Assembly (NCBI GenBank): GCA_015065445.1
Contig: SVQF01000001.1
Location: 1-37,198, forward strand
Direction of reading: 5' to 3'
From: Oscillospiraceae bacterium
Lineage (GTDB): Bacteria > Bacillota > Clostridia > Oscillospirales > Acutalibacteraceae
DNA length: 37,198 nucleotides
Part shown: piece by piece, positions 22,701-31,552 of the stretch
Numbering within the stretch: the stretch's first letter is position 1
How the letters are laid out: every line of letters begins with the position of its first letter
Program-made: the position numbers and the translations under genes
The notes under the pieces: model-generated
What the model was told of the DNA's origin: nothing
Seen by the model: only the letters and a program-made list of their open reading frames with translations
The model's database searches: none

Positions 22701-25700
22701 AACGAAGAACAGGACAAAGAACTTGAAGCAGTATATAACCTGCTTGATGCCTGCAAGATTGACGATATGGTCGTTGATTTTGAAAATGGCGAAATTGTGG
22801 CAACAGATACCGAAAGCGAGTGGCGTGGTGCTGAATTGTACCGTTTTTTGCTTGATGATGTTCTTGCTTTTGATGAAAACGGAGAGCTTGCAGACGGTTA
22901 CGATATTGATGAAAAAATCATCAATACAATTAAGGAGTACGCTAAACATTATGATGTAGAGCCTACACTTGTACCGCAGAAGCCTCGCAGCGTTGTATCA
23001 CAGTATAACATACTTAAAAGGGATTACCCCGATACCATTGTTTTTATGCGTGTAGGCGATTTCTACGAAACCTTTGCGGATGATGCTAAAACCGTTGCGA
23101 AGGAACTTGACCTTGTATTGACAGGTCGTAACACAGGCGTTGAGGGAGAGCGTACTCCTATGTGTGGCGTTCCGAGACACGCTGTTGATGCGTATATCAG
23201 CCGTTTGGTCGCGAATGGGTATAAGGTGGCTCTTGCTGAAAACGAAGAACTGCAACGCTCTGTTGTTCCTTCTAATGAGCCTGATAATTCATTGGATAGA
23301 GCAAAAGAGTTGATAACCGAATATTCGCTTGAGGAATTTGAGCACGAACCCGATTTCAGCGATATGTCAAATGTTGAACTCGCATATACCGAAACAGAGG
23401 ATGGCAAGCATACAATTCAAGTAAGTGCCGACCTTGTTAATTTCAATCTCAACACTTATGTTGATGGCAGCCTTTTCAAGCAACATAAGGCTGATTCGCT
23501 TGATATACTCATCAAAACTCAGCTTACAGGATTAAACTTTAACGATTTAGTTTATCTTGATGAGGAAGAGTCAAAGCGTATTGAAACCGAAAAAGAAAAT
23601 ACAGTTGAAACTCTTGCCGAAAGACTTGTTGCATTTGCAAAGGACACCGATTTTTATGATTATATGGATAACCTTGAAATCGGTGAAACCGATGCTGACA
23701 CCATATCAAAACTGACCGAGCAATTACAAAGCAAGATGTTTTGTGAAGGTGCAATCAGTTATATCACAGACTATATCGCTGAGATAAGCATTAACGAACA
23801 AGAAAAGCTGCAGACATTTGATACTCCTGATATGACAAGAGTTGAAAACCTGCAAACGCTTCTTGATGATTTAAGTGCATATACCGAAACTCTTGCAGAT
23901 ATAGTTAAGGTTGATGCACCGGACAACTCAGATTTGCTTGGCGAGGAACTAACTATTGATGGAAGGCACTTTGTTGTAGATAGTGTTGACGGCGATTATG
24001 TTTCAATGAGGGATAATACCTTTGAAGAAGGCACAGGCTTCCCGATATTCCGCAGAGAACGAATTGAGGATATAAAGCCTTATCTTACAGAGAAAGAAGA
24101 ACCCATAGTTGAGATACTCCCTGCACCGCCTAAACAGCCGAGAACAAGGGTGCAAACCTTTGATTTACACCCCGAAATTCCTATGGAATTTCGTCACGAC
24201 TATAACTTTGCTGAAAAGGATATTGAAAGTGTAGGCAAAAAAGAACGCTTCCGTAGAAATATAGAAGCAATAAGAGTCATTAAAGAATGCGAATTTGATA
24301 ACAGGTTTGCTACCCCTGAAGAACAGGAAATATTGTCGCAATATGTCGGTTGGGGCGGTATTCCCGAAGCGTTTGACGAAAACAACAGCGCTTGGGCAGA
24401 CGAATACAAAGAACTTGTGGTTGCACTTTCTCCCGAAGAATACGAAGCCGCAAGAGAAAGCACCTTGACTGCATTTTACACACCGCAGCCTGTTATATCT
24501 GCGATATATAAAGCACTCGGAAATATGGGCTTTAAGCAAGGCAATATCCTTGAGCCTTCGTGTGGTATCGGTAATTTTATCGGTATGTTACCTAACGAAA
24601 TGAAGGATAGCAAGATGTACGGCATTGAGCTTGATAGCATTTCAGCGCAGATTGCTCAACAGTTATACCAGACCTCATCAGTTATGGCTTCGCCTTTTGA
24701 AAAAGCAAACTTGCCTGATTCATTTTTTGATGCAGTTGTAGGCAATGTTCCTTTCGGCGACTTTAAGGTTATGGATAAGCGCTATGACAAACATAATTTC
24801 CTTATTCACGACTATTTCTTTGCCAAATCGCTTGATAAGCTTCGTGCGGGCGGTGTTATGCTGCTTGTTACCTCAAAGGGTACAATGGATAAAGAAAACT
24901 CCTCTTTCAGAAGGTATATTGCTCAAAGAGCAGACCTGCTCGGTGCAATAAGACTTCCGAATGATACCTTTAAGGGTAACGCAGGAACAGAGGTTGTATC
25001 TGATATTCTTGTCCTTCAAAAGCGTGACAGAATAATTCAGACCGAGCCTGATTGGACTCATATTGATACGACTGAGGACGGTATTAGGATGAACAAATAC
25101 TTTGTTGATAATCCCGATATGGTTCTCGGAAATATGGTTATGAAATCAGGAAGGTTCGGTATGGAAAGCACTTGTGAGCCTTATGAGGATAGCGATTTAT
25201 CCGAACTTCTTAATGAAGCAATATCAAACATTCACGGTGAGATTACCGCTTATGAGGTTGATGAAGAAATTGAGGAAGAAGATAATTCTATTCCGGCTGA
25301 TCCAAACGTGCGTAACTTTTCTTTCACTATCGTTGACGGAGAGGTATATTTCAGAGAAAATTCCGTAATGGTTCCCCGTCAGGTTTCTGCAACGGCAAAG
25401 AACAGAATTAAGGGTATGGTTGAAATACGGGAATCGGTAAGAAGGCTTATTGACCTTGAAATCAATGACTATCCTGATGCTGATATACAAGCCGAACAAG
25501 AAAACCTTAATTTCCTTTATGATAAGTTTACTGCAAAATACGGTGTTATCAATTCAAGAGCAAACATCTCTGCTTTTTCGGATGACAGTTCGTTCCCGCT
25601 TATTTCTGCACTTGAAGTGCTTGACGATGAAGGCAATCTTGAGCGAAAAGCGGATATGTTCACAAAGCGAACTATCAAACCTCATACGCCTGTTACAAGC

Positions 25701-28700
25701 GTTGACACACCAATGGAGGCGCTTGCCGTTTCTATGGGCGAAAGGGCAAAGGTTGATATGGAATATATGTGTGAACTCTCACACAAAAGCAAGGAAGAAA
25801 TCGTTTCTGCCCTTGCCGGTGTTATATTCCGTAATCCCTTATCTGATGAGGAGGAATACCTCCCTGCAGATGAATATTTATCGGGCAATGTTCGTGAGAA
25901 ACTGAAAATTGCAAAGGAATTTGCAGAAAACAATCCCGAATATCAAATCAATGTTGAAGCGTTAGAAAAGGTGCAGCCGAAGGATTTAACAGCAAGTGAA
26001 ATTGATGTCAGACTCGGCGCAACTTGGCTTCCGATAGAAGATGTTCAGGACTTTATGTATAACCTGCTCGAAACTCCGTATTATGCAAGGTGGAATGTAA
26101 AGATTCACTTTTCAGAGTACACAGGAGAGTGGAATGTTGAAGGCAAATCGTATGACAGAATGAATGTCAAGGCGAATAACGCATACGGCACAAGCCGTGT
26201 TAATGCCTACAAGATTATTGAGGAAACCTTAAACCTTAAGGATGTTCGTGTCTTTGATTATGTTGAGGATGACGAAGGTAAGAGAAAGCCTGTTCTTAAC
26301 AAAAAGGAAACCGCTATTGCACAGTCCAAACAGGAACTTATTAAGCAAGCGTTTCAGGATTGGATATGGAGCGATCCTGAAAGAAGGACAAGACTTTGCA
26401 AGATATACAATGAAAGGTTCAATTCTATCAGACCTCGTGAGTATGACGGAAGCAACATTACCTTTTCAGGAATGAACCCCGAAATATCACTCAGAGAACA
26501 TCAAAAAAACGCTGTTGCACATATCCTTTACGGCGGTAATACACTCCTTGCGCACGCAGTAGGCGCAGGTAAAACCTACGAAATGGTTGCTGCAGCACAG
26601 GAAAGCAAAAGACTTGGTTTATGCTCCAAGTCTTTATTTGTTGTCCCGAATCACTTAACAGAGCAATGGGCAAACGAATATTTACAGCTTTATCCTTCAG
26701 CCAATATTCTTGTGGCAACTAAAAAAGATTTTACCACCAAAAACCGAAAGCGATTTTGCGGCAGAATTGCTACGGGTGATTATGATGCAATTATCATAGG
26801 ACACTCTCAATTTGAGAAAATCCCAATGAGCGTTGACAGACAAATTCAAATACTTGAAGACCAGCGTGATGAGGTTCTTGAGGGTATTGCCGAGCTGAAA
26901 TATAACAGAGGCGATAAGTTCTCTATCAAGCAGCTTGAACGCACTAAAAAGAGCATTGATAACAAGTTGCAGAAACTTAATGACCAAAGCCGTAAGGATG
27001 ATGTTGTTACCTTTGAGGAACTCGGTGTTGACAGAATATTCATTGACGAAAGCCACTACTACAAGAACCTTTTCTTATTTACAAAAATGAGAAATGTAGG
27101 CGGTATTGCACAAACCGAAGCACAGAAGTCAAGCGACCTGTTTATGAAATGCAGATACCTTGATGAAATCACAGGCGGCAGAGGTACAGTTTTCGCAACG
27201 GGAACTCCAATATCGAACTCTATGGTTGAGTTATATACTATTCAGCGTTATCTGCAATATGAAACCTTACGCAAACATCATTTGCAGCATTTTGATGCTT
27301 GGGCTTCCACCTTCGGCGAAACAATTACAGCCATAGAGCTGACACCCGAAGGAAGCGGATATAGAGCAAAAACCCGTTTTGCGAGGTTCTATAACCTGCC
27401 CGAACTGATGTCAATGTTCAAAGAGGTTGCAGACATTCAGACTGCGGATATGCTCAATCTCCCCGTACCGAAAGCGAACTATCACAATGTTTCTGTTAAG
27501 CCTTCCGAAATACAGGCTGATATGGTTGAAACACTGTCCGAAAGAGCAGATAAGGTGCGAAATGGAGTGGTTGATTCCACCGTTGATAATATGCTTCTCA
27601 TTACCAATGATGGCAGAAAGTTAGCGCTTGACCAAAGGCTCCTTAATGAGATGCTCCCCGACAATGAAAACAGCAAAGTCAATGCCTGCATTGGTAACAT
27701 TTTCAAAATTTGGGAGGATACAAAAGATAAGAAATCGGCACAGCTTGTGTTCTGCGACTTATCAACTCCTAAAGGAGAAGGACATTTTTCCGTTTACAAT
27801 GACATTCGTAAGAAGCTCATAGAAAGAGGTGTTCCAGAAGAAGAAATCCGCTTTATTCACGAAGCCGATACAGAGGCTAAAAAACAGGATTTGTTCAAAA
27901 AAACACGAAGCGGAGATGTACGAATACTGCTCGGTTCAACACAGAAAATGGGCGCAGGCACCAATGTTCAGGACAGGCTAATTGCATTGCACGACCTTGA
28001 CTGTCCTTGGCGACCTTCCGATTTGGAACAGCGTTCAGGCAGAATTATCCGTCAAGGTAATTCAAATCCCGAAGTAGAAATATTCCGTTATGTAACGGAG
28101 CAGACCTTTGATGCCTATCTGTATCAGCTTGTTGAGGGCAAGCAGAAATTTGCGAGTCAGATTATGACCTCAAAATCTCCTGTTCGCTCGGCTGAGGATA
28201 TTGATGAAACTGCATTGTCTTATGCAGAAATCAAAATGCTTGCAACGGGTAATCCGTATATCAAGGAAAAGATGGATTTGGATATTCAGGTTCAGAAACT
28301 GCGACTTCTCAAATCCAACTTCCTTTCAGAGAGATACGCTCTTGAGGATAAAATCCTTAAAGACTATCCCGCTGAAATTGCTCGTTTGACATCAAAAGTT
28401 GAGGGCTTAAAGGTTGATATTGCAACTGCAAAGGCACACCCAAAAACAGTTGCAGATGAGTTTACGGGTATGATTGTAAACGGTGTTGAATATGTGGATA
28501 AGGCAAAAGCCGGTGAAGCAATAATCAATGTTTGCAAGACACTCCCCGACTCACAGACTTATCCTCTCGGCGAATACAGAGGCTTCCAAATGGAAGTGTA
28601 TTATGAGCCGTTTTCGCATCAGCACAGAGTTAATATTCGTGGTGCGATTTCACATCAAGGTATTCTCGGTACCGACGCTCTCGGTAACATTACCCGTATT

Positions 28701-28964
28701 GATAATGTGATTGACGGGTTTGAAGAAATGCTGACTAAAACAGAGGGACTTCTTGAAAATGCAAAAAAGCAGCTTGAACTATCAAAAGAGCAGCTTGAAA
28801 AGCCGTTTGCAAAAGAGGATGAACTAAAGCAAAAGGAAGCAAGACTTGCAGAACTTAACGCCCTTCTCAATGTTGATAAACGAGAAAACGAAATCGTTGA
28901 TGAAGCACCCGATGAGGGCAATTCAGCCCCTGCTCGTTCAGATGTTGACAGAGATGAAAGATAG
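19725..28964 (+). CDS. Giant polyvalent protein: ArdC-like N-term, MutS-I, N6 methylase, SNF2-like helicase
   Basis: A 3,079-aa protein. Residues 1-~110 (SPDAWQHFLTSACRNYRLRF...) match the ArdC/LtrC-type start of such proteins. Residues ~260-400 are disordered. Three related LSWEQVAKRI-like modules lie between ~490 and 910. A MutS mismatch-recognition domain I occupies ~1087-1170 (FMRVGDFYETF). A methylase-like domain has LEPSCGIGNF (~1609) and NVPFG (~1674). The helicase has AVGAGKT (~2278), FIDESH (~2440) and QRSGRIIRQGN (~2768). It probably modifies, repairs or remodels transferred DNA and may counter restriction. A separate gene is nested at 20551. Confidence 0.9.
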   Translation: MRKYDFIRDLFDEKSKEIVRSPDAWQHFLTSACRNYRLRFDEQVLVYAQRPDATAVLEIEKWNRNFGRWVNRNAKGIAVFISPDREKQRLKYYFDISDTHESRNARSVPIWNFKREYSEAVIETLEATFGELEKKDDIVDAVFSAAKNAAYDNLQDYLPDLLDGKRDSFLEELDESATETFYRRTVENSIAFMLLSRLGYDATEFFEREDFADVVNFNTPDTLSALGLATSEISEMALNEVSRTILSLERENRIIEKNNDDKYTGIVIKTERSNDYERDNLPSGRQLSDTELSASGEERPSARTVFGASQEVSEGTPQSEVHEPSDTMPSGRAFSRDTDESNRDERESYQRNGSEGRTDGGTESERYDDLGSGNEQPSQQSGGNSPERSDLSVTETEPELPAFTDESKILYMLQNPKNDLTHRKEFAVQRWSELKSIDEKGRYVPILYAGKWGELEIDGETVGYKHDKEGLLLYEGTYKQRTKESLFSWNLVAEIIDGLIKSGEYYKEPEKVETTPQYSLFDMPDLPAEQDTEQVSFFTDFGISQQIIDEALCLGSNEVNSTLDIAMTFRRDRGTKYNEIWLKNHYGTNGAGFFFEGEKVSVWYDKDGFNIAKGDTAKRSSATHLSWEQVAKRIRELLELGRYMPQYQLDKVDDHELTVVADRIVTFYRDADKEEGVSFFPSLDKALADKHGYPDQVEIVKGLLANPETFIELTKEYDEFMDNRRKGNIYGLYRYAYQYSPEYIHEVIEGMSMEPVAFKAQSGYNPERKYFITEDEINRLIRGHSSLSEAKYRIYTFFVNNSDLQDRAKMIKNEYGIGGYGGGNDHSNYDGKGLSFSHGSGLEPYAKVELKWTDVARRIDRMIKANEYFYPDEIVRIPEIEREHIARDLTSFFMALPNEYAKPYNESTPAYDIQKVIEAQLVDPQALESIEKMMDDAISLMNEEDYVDYPLRKEQYETFISFKNGEYHPYAIPTPSKPLPRPNKFSQPAKSTNEEQDKELEAVYNLLDACKIDDMVVDFENGEIVATDTESEWRGAELYRFLLDDVLAFDENGELADGYDIDEKIINTIKEYAKHYDVEPTLVPQKPRSVVSQYNILKRDYPDTIVFMRVGDFYETFADDAKTVAKELDLVLTGRNTGVEGERTPMCGVPRHAVDAYISRLVANGYKVALAENEELQRSVVPSNEPDNSLDRAKELITEYSLEEFEHEPDFSDMSNVELAYTETEDGKHTIQVSADLVNFNLNTYVDGSLFKQHKADSLDILIKTQLTGLNFNDLVYLDEEESKRIETEKENTVETLAERLVAFAKDTDFYDYMDNLEIGETDADTISKLTEQLQSKMFCEGAISYITDYIAEISINEQEKLQTFDTPDMTRVENLQTLLDDLSAYTETLADIVKVDAPDNSDLLGEELTIDGRHFVVDSVDGDYVSMRDNTFEEGTGFPIFRRERIEDIKPYLTEKEEPIVEILPAPPKQPRTRVQTFDLHPEIPMEFRHDYNFAEKDIESVGKKERFRRNIEAIRVIKECEFDNRFATPEEQEILSQYVGWGGIPEAFDENNSAWADEYKELVVALSPEEYEAARESTLTAFYTPQPVISAIYKALGNMGFKQGNILEPSCGIGNFIGMLPNEMKDSKMYGIELDSISAQIAQQLYQTSSVMASPFEKANLPDSFFDAVVGNVPFGDFKVMDKRYDKHNFLIHDYFFAKSLDKLRAGGVMLLVTSKGTMDKENSSFRRYIAQRADLLGAIRLPNDTFKGNAGTEVVSDILVLQKRDRIIQTEPDWTHIDTTEDGIRMNKYFVDNPDMVLGNMVMKSGRFGMESTCEPYEDSDLSELLNEAISNIHGEITAYEVDEEIEEEDNSIPADPNVRNFSFTIVDGEVYFRENSVMVPRQVSATAKNRIKGMVEIRESVRRLIDLEINDYPDADIQAEQENLNFLYDKFTAKYGVINSRANISAFSDDSSFPLISALEVLDDEGNLERKADMFTKRTIKPHTPVTSVDTPMEALAVSMGERAKVDMEYMCELSHKSKEEIVSALAGVIFRNPLSDEEEYLPADEYLSGNVREKLKIAKEFAENNPEYQINVEALEKVQPKDLTASEIDVRLGATWLPIEDVQDFMYNLLETPYYARWNVKIHFSEYTGEWNVEGKSYDRMNVKANNAYGTSRVNAYKIIEETLNLKDVRVFDYVEDDEGKRKPVLNKKETAIAQSKQELIKQAFQDWIWSDPERRTRLCKIYNERFNSIRPREYDGSNITFSGMNPEISLREHQKNAVAHILYGGNTLLAHAVGAGKTYEMVAAAQESKRLGLCSKSLFVVPNHLTEQWANEYLQLYPSANILVATKKDFTTKNRKRFCGRIATGDYDAIIIGHSQFEKIPMSVDRQIQILEDQRDEVLEGIAELKYNRGDKFSIKQLERTKKSIDNKLQKLNDQSRKDDVVTFEELGVDRIFIDESHYYKNLFLFTKMRNVGGIAQTEAQKSSDLFMKCRYLDEITGGRGTVFATGTPISNSMVELYTIQRYLQYETLRKHHLQHFDAWASTFGETITAIELTPEGSGYRAKTRFARFYNLPELMSMFKEVADIQTADMLNLPVPKANYHNVSVKPSEIQADMVETLSERADKVRNGVVDSTVDNMLLITNDGRKLALDQRLLNEMLPDNENSKVNACIGNIFKIWEDTKDKKSAQLVFCDLSTPKGEGHFSVYNDIRKKLIERGVPEEEIRFIHEADTEAKKQDLFKKTRSGDVRILLGSTQKMGAGTNVQDRLIALHDLDCPWRPSDLEQRSGRIIRQGNSNPEVEIFRYVTEQTFDAYLYQLVEGKQKFASQIMTSKSPVRSAEDIDETALSYAEIKMLATGNPYIKEKMDLDIQVQKLRLLKSNFLSERYALEDKILKDYPAEIARLTSKVEGLKVDIATAKAHPKTVADEFTGMIVNGVEYVDKAKAGEAIINVCKTLPDSQTYPLGEYRGFQMEVYYEPFSHQHRVNIRGAISHQGILGTDALGNITRIDNVIDGFEEMLTKTEGLLENAKKQLELSKEQLEKPFAKEDELKQKEARLAELNALLNVDKRENEIVDEAPDEGNSAPARSDVDRDER
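20551..20904 (+). CDS. tnpV: TnpV-family protein nested out of frame in the giant gene
   Basis: A 117-aa ORF in the +1 frame of the giant gene. AAAGGAG lies 8 nt before ATG 20551. The protein shows the TnpV pattern throughout: EITYHQEGNYQIPNLVLP, LGRYSELRRKFLKEH, LLTQCRLDEHLAEI, GLTEELKASDMMTWVQGMNN and VEEIVLSEVIY. TnpV is a small protein carried on Firmicute transposons and conjugative elements, with no established function. It covers residues ~276-393 of the giant protein, a Ser/Glu/Gly/Arg-rich segment without a domain. Both frames are open, so this looks like overprinting rather than a frameshift. Confidence 0.85.
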   Translation: MREITYHQEGNYQIPNLVLPVRNDLQLGRYSELRRKFLKEHHRVKYTSLLTQCRLDEHLAEIQTRATEMRENLIKEMAAKEGLTEELKASDMMTWVQGMNNLRNRVEEIVLSEVIYQ

Positions 28965-28980
28965 ATAAGGAGTTGATGTT

Positions 28981-29325
28981 ATGACAAATTCAGACGCACT
29001 GTATTGGAAAATGCAAAACGAATATAACGCATATCTTAATGACATCAAAACTAAATCGCCGAAAGAAATCGTTGAGGCTGCCTATGAAATCACATATAAG
29101 CAGGACATTCTGTATATATTTGAGGATAATGACTGCCCGCTTTCCGAAGATGAAATCAAAGCCTTGTTAAGTAAAAAGCAACCGCTTGAAACACTTTATC
29201 AGGGCTGGCTTGATACCGATGTTTCTGTTATGGAGGATTTGAGATACAGCGTTAAAGAAACTGCCGAAAGCTTTGCAAAAGAAATAGCAAAAAGCAAAAC
29301 GGTTATTGACAAGGAAAGCAGATAG
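28981..29325 (+). CDS. DUF3848 family protein
   Basis: A 114-aa protein with AAGGAG ahead of ATG 28981. The pattern LYWKMQNEYNAYL, SPKEIVEAAYEITYKQDIL, ALLSKKQPLETLYQGWLDTDVSVMEDL fits DUF3848 as I remember it. This is an uncharacterised helical family found beside giant helicase proteins on Firmicute conjugative elements. It lies 16 nt after the giant gene and 2 nt before the Toprim gene, in the same operon. Confidence 0.75.
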   Translation: MTNSDALYWKMQNEYNAYLNDIKTKSPKEIVEAAYEITYKQDILYIFEDNDCPLSEDEIKALLSKKQPLETLYQGWLDTDVSVMEDLRYSVKETAESFAKEIAKSKTVIDKESR

Positions 29326-29327
29326 TT

Positions 29328-30293
29328 ATGGTATATATCAGTCCGAAAACGCTTAATAGAGCAAAGGATATGGACTTGCTTACCTATCTGCAAACCTACG
29401 AACCAGATGAGCTTGTTTCTCTTGGACAGGACACCTACTGCACCCGTTCACACGATAGTTTGAAGTTATCAAATGGTATGTGGATGTGGTGGAGCAGAGG
29501 CTTCGGCGGACGGTCTGCACTTGACTATTTAATCAAAGTAAAAGGGCTTACCTTATACGACGCAGTTGAGAGGATTATAGGTCAAGCAGACATTCCCCCG
29601 CCTGATAAGTATGTTGCACCAAAAACCGAGAAAAAGGAATTGCATTTACCAATTAAATCCACCAATAACGACACCGTAAAACAGTATTTGCTGAGTCGTG
29701 GAATTGATGAAGAAATCATTGATTATTGCTTTGATAATAACCTAATTTATGAGGACTTAAATCATCATAATTGTGTATTTGTCGGCTATGACGAAAACGG
29801 TAAAGCAAGACACGCAGCATACCGAGCAACGAACGGACATAGATTACTCGGTGATTACGGAGGCTCAGACAAACAGTATTCTTTCCGGTTGGTAAATAAT
29901 TCGAACAGTAATGCGGTTCATATATTTGAGAGCGCAATAGATTTACTGTCCTATGCAACCTTGATAAAAGACTATGAAAAGGACTTCAAAAACTACAATT
30001 TGCTATCTCTATCAGGCGTATATCAGCCGAACAAGAAGATTGAAAAAAGCAAAATTCCCGTTGCTCTTACCAAATATCTTGAAACATATCCTGATACTAA
30101 AATCATAACCTTGCATTTTGATAATGACAAGGCAGGCAGACTTGCAGCAAAAGCATTACCAATAGTGTTGCCGAACAGATATAAAGTCATTGATAAACCG
30201 CCCTTGACGGGTAAGGATGTCAATGACTTTTTGTGTATCAAAAAAGGTATATTTAAGGAACCGAGAGAGCAACAATTAAATGATGAAAGGTAG
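29328..30293 (+). CDS. DUF3991/Toprim-domain protein, primase-like
   Basis: A 321-aa protein. Residues ~25-90 (YCTRSHDSLKLSNGMWMWWSRGFGGRSALDYLIKVKG) are the DUF3991 zinc-ribbon-like module that precedes Toprim domains in mobile-element primases. The Toprim part shows VHIFESAIDLLSYA (acidic motif 1, ~205) and ITLHFDNDKAGRLAAKAL (DxD-like motif, ~263). Such proteins may prime synthesis on transferred single-stranded DNA. The helicase-binding and polymerase parts of a full DnaG are absent, so activity is not certain. Confidence 0.85.
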   Translation: MVYISPKTLNRAKDMDLLTYLQTYEPDELVSLGQDTYCTRSHDSLKLSNGMWMWWSRGFGGRSALDYLIKVKGLTLYDAVERIIGQADIPPPDKYVAPKTEKKELHLPIKSTNNDTVKQYLLSRGIDEEIIDYCFDNNLIYEDLNHHNCVFVGYDENGKARHAAYRATNGHRLLGDYGGSDKQYSFRLVNNSNSNAVHIFESAIDLLSYATLIKDYEKDFKNYNLLSLSGVYQPNKKIEKSKIPVALTKYLETYPDTKIITLHFDNDKAGRLAAKALPIVLPNRYKVIDKPPLTGKDVNDFLCIKKGIFKEPREQQLNDER

Positions 30294-30299
30294 GACTTT

Positions 30300-30713
30300 A
30301 TGAGTATAGAAGTATTGATTGTTGAACCCGAAAAAAGACCATATATGAAAACAATCGGCGATGATTTAACATCGCTGCAGCAAGAGGTAGGCGGATGGAT
30401 TGAACAGTTTCCGCTTTCAGATGACTGTATGATTATATGTAACGAGGAAGGAAAGATAAACGGCTTGCCCCTTAACCGTGCTGTTTATGACAACAAAACG
30501 AAGGAAATGATTGATATTATTGCGGGCAAATTCTTTATCTGTTACGCACCGATTGAAAGCGAAAATTATCTTTCGCTTCCTAAAGACCTTCAGGAAAAAT
30601 TCACAAAACGATTTTGGAACCCTGAAAGATTTGGAAGAATAGGCAGTGAAATAGTAGCAATTCCGGTTCCGCCGATTAATCAAAGCAAAGCAAACGAAGT
30701 GCCTGAAAGATAA
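30300..30713 (+). CDS. DUF3846 family protein
   Basis: A 137-aa protein. VLIVEPEKRPYMKTIGDDLTSLQQEVGGWIE followed by ICNEEGKINGLPLNRAVYD and DIIAGKFFI is the DUF3846 signature. This is an uncharacterised family common on Firmicute conjugative elements and phages. It is the last gene of the long rightward operon and is followed by a strong dyad. Confidence 0.88.
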   Translation: MSIEVLIVEPEKRPYMKTIGDDLTSLQQEVGGWIEQFPLSDDCMIICNEEGKINGLPLNRAVYDNKTKEMIDIIAGKFFICYAPIESENYLSLPKDLQEKFTKRFWNPERFGRIGSEIVAIPVPPINQSKANEVPER

Positions 30714-30717
30714 ATAC

Positions 30718-30771
30718 TTGAGGCAAACAAAAGGCCTAACGAGGAATCTCGTTAGGTCATATTTGTCTCAA
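30718..30771. terminator. Bidirectional nested hairpin between convergent genes
   Basis: CCTAACGAG pairs perfectly with CTCGTTAGG around GAAT. An outer pair, TTGAGGCAAA with TTTGTCTCAA (one G-T), extends the structure. The leftward transcript gains a CCTTTTGTTT tail and the rightward one only a weak T-tract. The stop codon of the leftward gene lies in the stem. Confidence 0.75.
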
Positions 30772-31198
30772 TTTCATCTTCCGAATTGCTCAAAAAACAA
30801 TCGTTTTCAAATAGATAATTGATGACTGTGTTATGTATCCAAGATGAAGCATTGACAATCATTTCTGCATAATCTGTTTTTACTGTTTTAACCCAGACAT
30901 ACTTTAGGTCAACATTTATTCTATCCGGCGTGATTATTAGGTCAAGCGAGTAGGATTTTTTTCGTTCGTGTTCTTTGGGTATAGGCTCAACAGCGAGTTG
31001 CATTTTGTACTCATTTTCGGCAGGAAATCCACGAGCAAACCATAGTAATTCGTATTCGTTTATTTTGTGAACAATCATTTCATCCTCATTATCAGAATGA
31101 TTTTTGAAGAAGGTTAGCAAAGAAGTCTCAAGAATTTCATAGTGAAATCCATTCATTTCTCTATTTAATTCCTTGAATTTGGCAAAGTCAATTTTCAT
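30752..31198 (-). CDS. Hypothetical protein of a leftward two-gene unit (148 aa)
   Basis: The start is ATG 31198 (MKIDFAKFKELNREMNGF), with GGAGG 6 nt upstream; the track's longer start reads through the partner gene in another frame. The protein is soluble and mixed alpha/beta: an N-terminal helical part, a central VHKINEYELLWFARGFPAENEYKMQLAVEP strand region, DLIITPDRINVDLKYVWVKTV, and a helical acidic end. No family is recognised. Opposite orientation to all neighbours and overlap with the 55-aa gene suggest a regulatory or toxin-antitoxin-like pair, which is unproven. Confidence 0.6.
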   Translation of the reverse strand: MKIDFAKFKELNREMNGFHYEILETSLLTFFKNHSDNEDEMIVHKINEYELLWFARGFPAENEYKMQLAVEPIPKEHERKKSYSLDLIITPDRINVDLKYVWVKTVKTDYAEMIVNASSWIHNTVINYLFENDCFLSNSEDEIETNMT

Positions 31199-31355
31199 AT
31201 ACAGCCTCCAGAGCAGATAATAATTCTTCGACGAAATCTGTATCCATTTCATCACTTGGCTTATCAAGTTCTTCATCAAGCATATCTCTAATCTCTGCTA
31301 TTGTAAATCTTTCGCTTTTTGAAGATAGTATTTCTTTTAGAGCTTCTTTAGTCAT
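31188..31355 (-). CDS. Small acidic protein paired with the 148-aa gene
   Basis: A 55-aa ORF absent from the track. ATG 31355 follows a GAGGTGACC site, and the stop overlaps the partner's start by 11 nt. It is helical and acidic (IAEIRDMLDEELDKPSDEMDTDFVEELLSALEA). The pattern EMDTDxVEExLxAL is reminiscent of short Firmicute regulatory peptides, but I do not recognise a family. Translational coupling indicates joint function with the 148-aa protein. Confidence 0.6.
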   Translation of the reverse strand: MTKEALKEILSSKSERFTIAEIRDMLDEELDKPSDEMDTDFVEELLSALEAVYEN

Positions 31356-31429
31356 AATTGGTCACCTCATTTATGTAGTAACCTAATTATAAAAAAGTAA
31401 CACAACTTTTTTTGAAAATACAACATAAG

Positions 31430-31466
31430 AGGCATAAATGCAGAAAAATCAGGCATAATTGCAGAA
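31430..31466. repeat. Two 16-bp direct repeats in the oriT-side gap
   Basis: AGGCATAAATGCAGAA (31430-31445) and AGGCATAATTGCAGAA (31451-31466) differ at one base and lie 21 bp apart, two helical turns. Such spacing suggests cooperative binding of a DNA-binding protein on one face, for example the relaxosome accessory protein or a repressor. Confidence 0.65.
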
Positions 31467-31552
31467 CTTTTAATCAAATAAATATAACCTAAAACCATTT
31501 TTTAAGCAATATAATTTGCAAAAATGTATCAAAATAAGTACAAAAAAATCAA

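Noticed and set aside
24547-25140. Stand-alone restriction-modification methylase
   Set aside because: The methylase motifs are inside the continuous 3,079-aa ORF, with no separate gene and no restriction nuclease domain recognised.
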